Assembly: GCA_027704905.1 (NCBI GenBank)
Contig: CM051001.1
Span: 21,130,110 to 21,194,109, forward strand
Length of the DNA: 64,000 nucleotides
DNA from: Muraenolepis orangiensis
Lineage: Eukaryota > Chordata > Actinopteri > Gadiformes > Muraenolepididae
Direction: 5' to 3'
Below are positions 62,531 to 64,000 of this stretch, piece by piece (the stretch's first letter is position 1; every line of letters starts with the position of its first letter). Under the pieces are notes generated by a model that worked only from the letters and a program-made list of their open reading frames with translations, did not search any database and had not been told where the DNA came from. The translations under genes were made by a program, and so were the position numbers.

Positions 62531-63716
62531 TTTTCATTAATTCCCCCCCAAGACCAGAACACAATCAAGAGTCACATCCATTGTGTTTAAAGCTCTTCAA
62601 TTCAATAAGAGCATAACCCAGCAATAACAGCCAACAATAAAGCAAACCTCTTTCAATCCATGTGCATTACCTATAATAGAAACAGAAGGTGTGTCGGGAT
62701 AAACTGCGAGATAATACTGATAAGGAAGGAAAAGCATGGTAATAGAGTATCTCCAATGTCACAGAGTTAACACAAAACTTGGATTTATATTAACATAACT
62801 ATTGCAAACCTAAAGACGTGTTTGTTTCCACTGTGAGGCCTACTCATTGGAATAACAACAATGTAATTACAGAATAAAGTACAAGTGACTTAAAACAACT
62901 TTCCTTTCTATTTATGTGTATAAATAACTGTGTAAAAGTGTAGACTTTCCAGTTTGATACAAAGAGTTTCCAGTTTCCATACAAAAGTGTTAAACGTTAA
63001 GCATTAGCACTTCATTTTTCTAAGAGAGGTCCAGTGTTATCACTGGTGCAAGACCTTAACTAGCATGAAGACTTTTTATCTCAAGCTTCACATTATGAAC
63101 AACCTTCAAGTAAACTCAAAGGGCCTGAAAAAACCGAGTCATCCATAGGCCCCTTATTAATTGTGATAATCACCATGCATGGCACTCCGATCCTTTCCTG
63201 AGGAATAGAATGCATAAACGGTTACACATGGCTATAGGCGTGTAACAAAAAAGCAAAAATATTCAAAAAGCTGTCTTTTTTTTGTCGCAATGTATCTATC
63301 TCTGTGCCCGTGGACTTCAGTAGACTTTATGGCTCAAATCTGATTGGATTGCATCTTTAGATATCCATCATATCGTCCAGTGCAATATTTAGCATCCAGC
63401 ACCAGTGTAGACTAGTCCAGTGCATGAAGTAACATCATATGCCTTTTTTTGTGTGACAATTTCTTAAATAATAATCTACAACTGAATAGGGACACTTCCC
63501 CACTACTGAAGACATAAGTAAATGCTAAATGAATTCATCAAGTCAAGTCCTGTCATAAAGATCCAGCAAACTAAAAAAAGAGAGTGAATAATTGTCAGGT
63601 CAAGGACCTAATGCATACGCTTTTTTCTTAAATCGAACTGATTCTTATTTGAGTGAACTGACAAAGCATCCCGTGCAGTGTATTGTCTTCAACAGGCTTC
63701 AACAGGGGGCACCGTT
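62531..63716. other. Between the fosl1 and ccdc85b 3' ends
   Basis: No coding content. The right part is probably the minus-strand ccdc85b 3' UTR; I see no clear AATAAA on that strand. Confidence 0.5.
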
Positions 63717-64000
63717 TCAACCAAATGATGTCCTCCTGTCATCAGGTGAGCACACCAGGTGAAGTTGGTCTGGACTCCCAACGCTGCCTGTGCTTGAGCT
63801 TCCGTCCCCCAAGTCCCGGGCCACCATGCAGGGGAGGTTGAGCTCGGTCGACCCGCCGGGACTCGAGTCACTTCGACTGACACACTCCTCCTCGAGGACC
63901 AAACACAGTTCCTTAAGGTCCAGGTTCTCCTTGACCAGTCCGTCCTGCATTCGCTCCAGGTCTGCGAGTTTCTTCAAGTATCCGCCCAGGTCTTCACGCA
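63717..64000 (-). CDS. ccdc85b: Coiled-coil domain-containing protein 85B, C-terminal part (runs off the window)
   Basis: The minus-strand frame is open from the window edge to a stop at 63717-63719 and encodes the last 93 residues. It reads REDLGGYLKKLADLE near the edge, then KENLDLKELCLVLEEE, and ends GDGSSSTGSVGSPDQLHLVC followed by SPDD, with five extra residues (RRTSF plus G). Human CCDC85B has the same REDLGG, LKELCL and DLGDGSSSTGSVGSPDQ blocks and stops at SPDD. The protein (also called DIPA) is a coiled-coil transcriptional co-regulator linked to beta-catenin and adherens junctions. There is no intron in the visible part, as in human. The start codon lies outside the window, so total length is unknown. 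Confidence 0.93.
   Translation of the reverse strand, partial: REDLGGYLKKLADLERMQDGLVKENLDLKELCLVLEEECVSRSDSSPGGSTELNLPCMVARDLGDGSSSTGSVGSPDQLHLVCSPDDRRTSFG

Overview
The window is vertebrate nuclear DNA, almost certainly from a ray-finned fish. Its genes have introns with GT/AG borders, the encoded proteins match vertebrate families closely, and the non-coding DNA carries dispersed repeats typical of teleosts plus very long (GT)n/(AC)n microsatellites. The species cannot be fixed from sequence alone.

Layout. Positions 1-24,400 hold no convincing intact gene: possible 3' UTR at the far left, then microsatellites, MITE-like elements, two minisatellites and one orphan exon resembling the start of EMC3. 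From 24.5 kb onward the window is gene-dense: prss23 (+, 24485-25696), cfl1/cofilin (-, 28344-34756, 4 exons), atl3/atlastin (-, 37544-46256, 14 exons), a divergent FOXN2/FOXN3-type forkhead gene (-, 47709-49721, 4 coding exons), yif1a (-, 51857-56507, 8 exons), fosl1/Fra-1 (+, 59138-61722, 4 exons) and the 3' part of ccdc85b (-, 63717 to beyond the end). I rebuilt the exons by joining frames across GT/AG borders. All joins keep frame; the predicted lengths are 403 (prss23), 167 (cfl1), 520 (atl3), 390 (foxn-like), 310 (yif1a) and 353 aa (fosl1).

Context. CFL1, FOSL1, CCDC85B, YIF1A and ATL3 all lie on human 11q12-q13 and FOSL1/CCDC85B are also tail-to-tail there, so the right half is a conserved block, here joined to prss23 (human 11q14) and a FOXN-type gene. 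The genes are not one pathway: actin turnover (cfl1), ER membrane fusion (atl3), ER-Golgi traffic (yif1a), transcription (foxn-like, fosl1, ccdc85b) and a secreted protease (prss23). cfl1 and fosl1 both have CArG boxes nearby, which fits serum-response control.

No wholly new multi-gene system is visible. The most interesting items are a 54-bp segment shared between the start codon region of the forkhead gene and an atl3 intron, the third FOXN2/3-like forkhead gene itself, an EMC3-like exon broken by a transposable element, a four-site AP-1 cluster inside fosl1, and several perfect hairpins, the longest with 34-bp arms in cfl1 intron 3.
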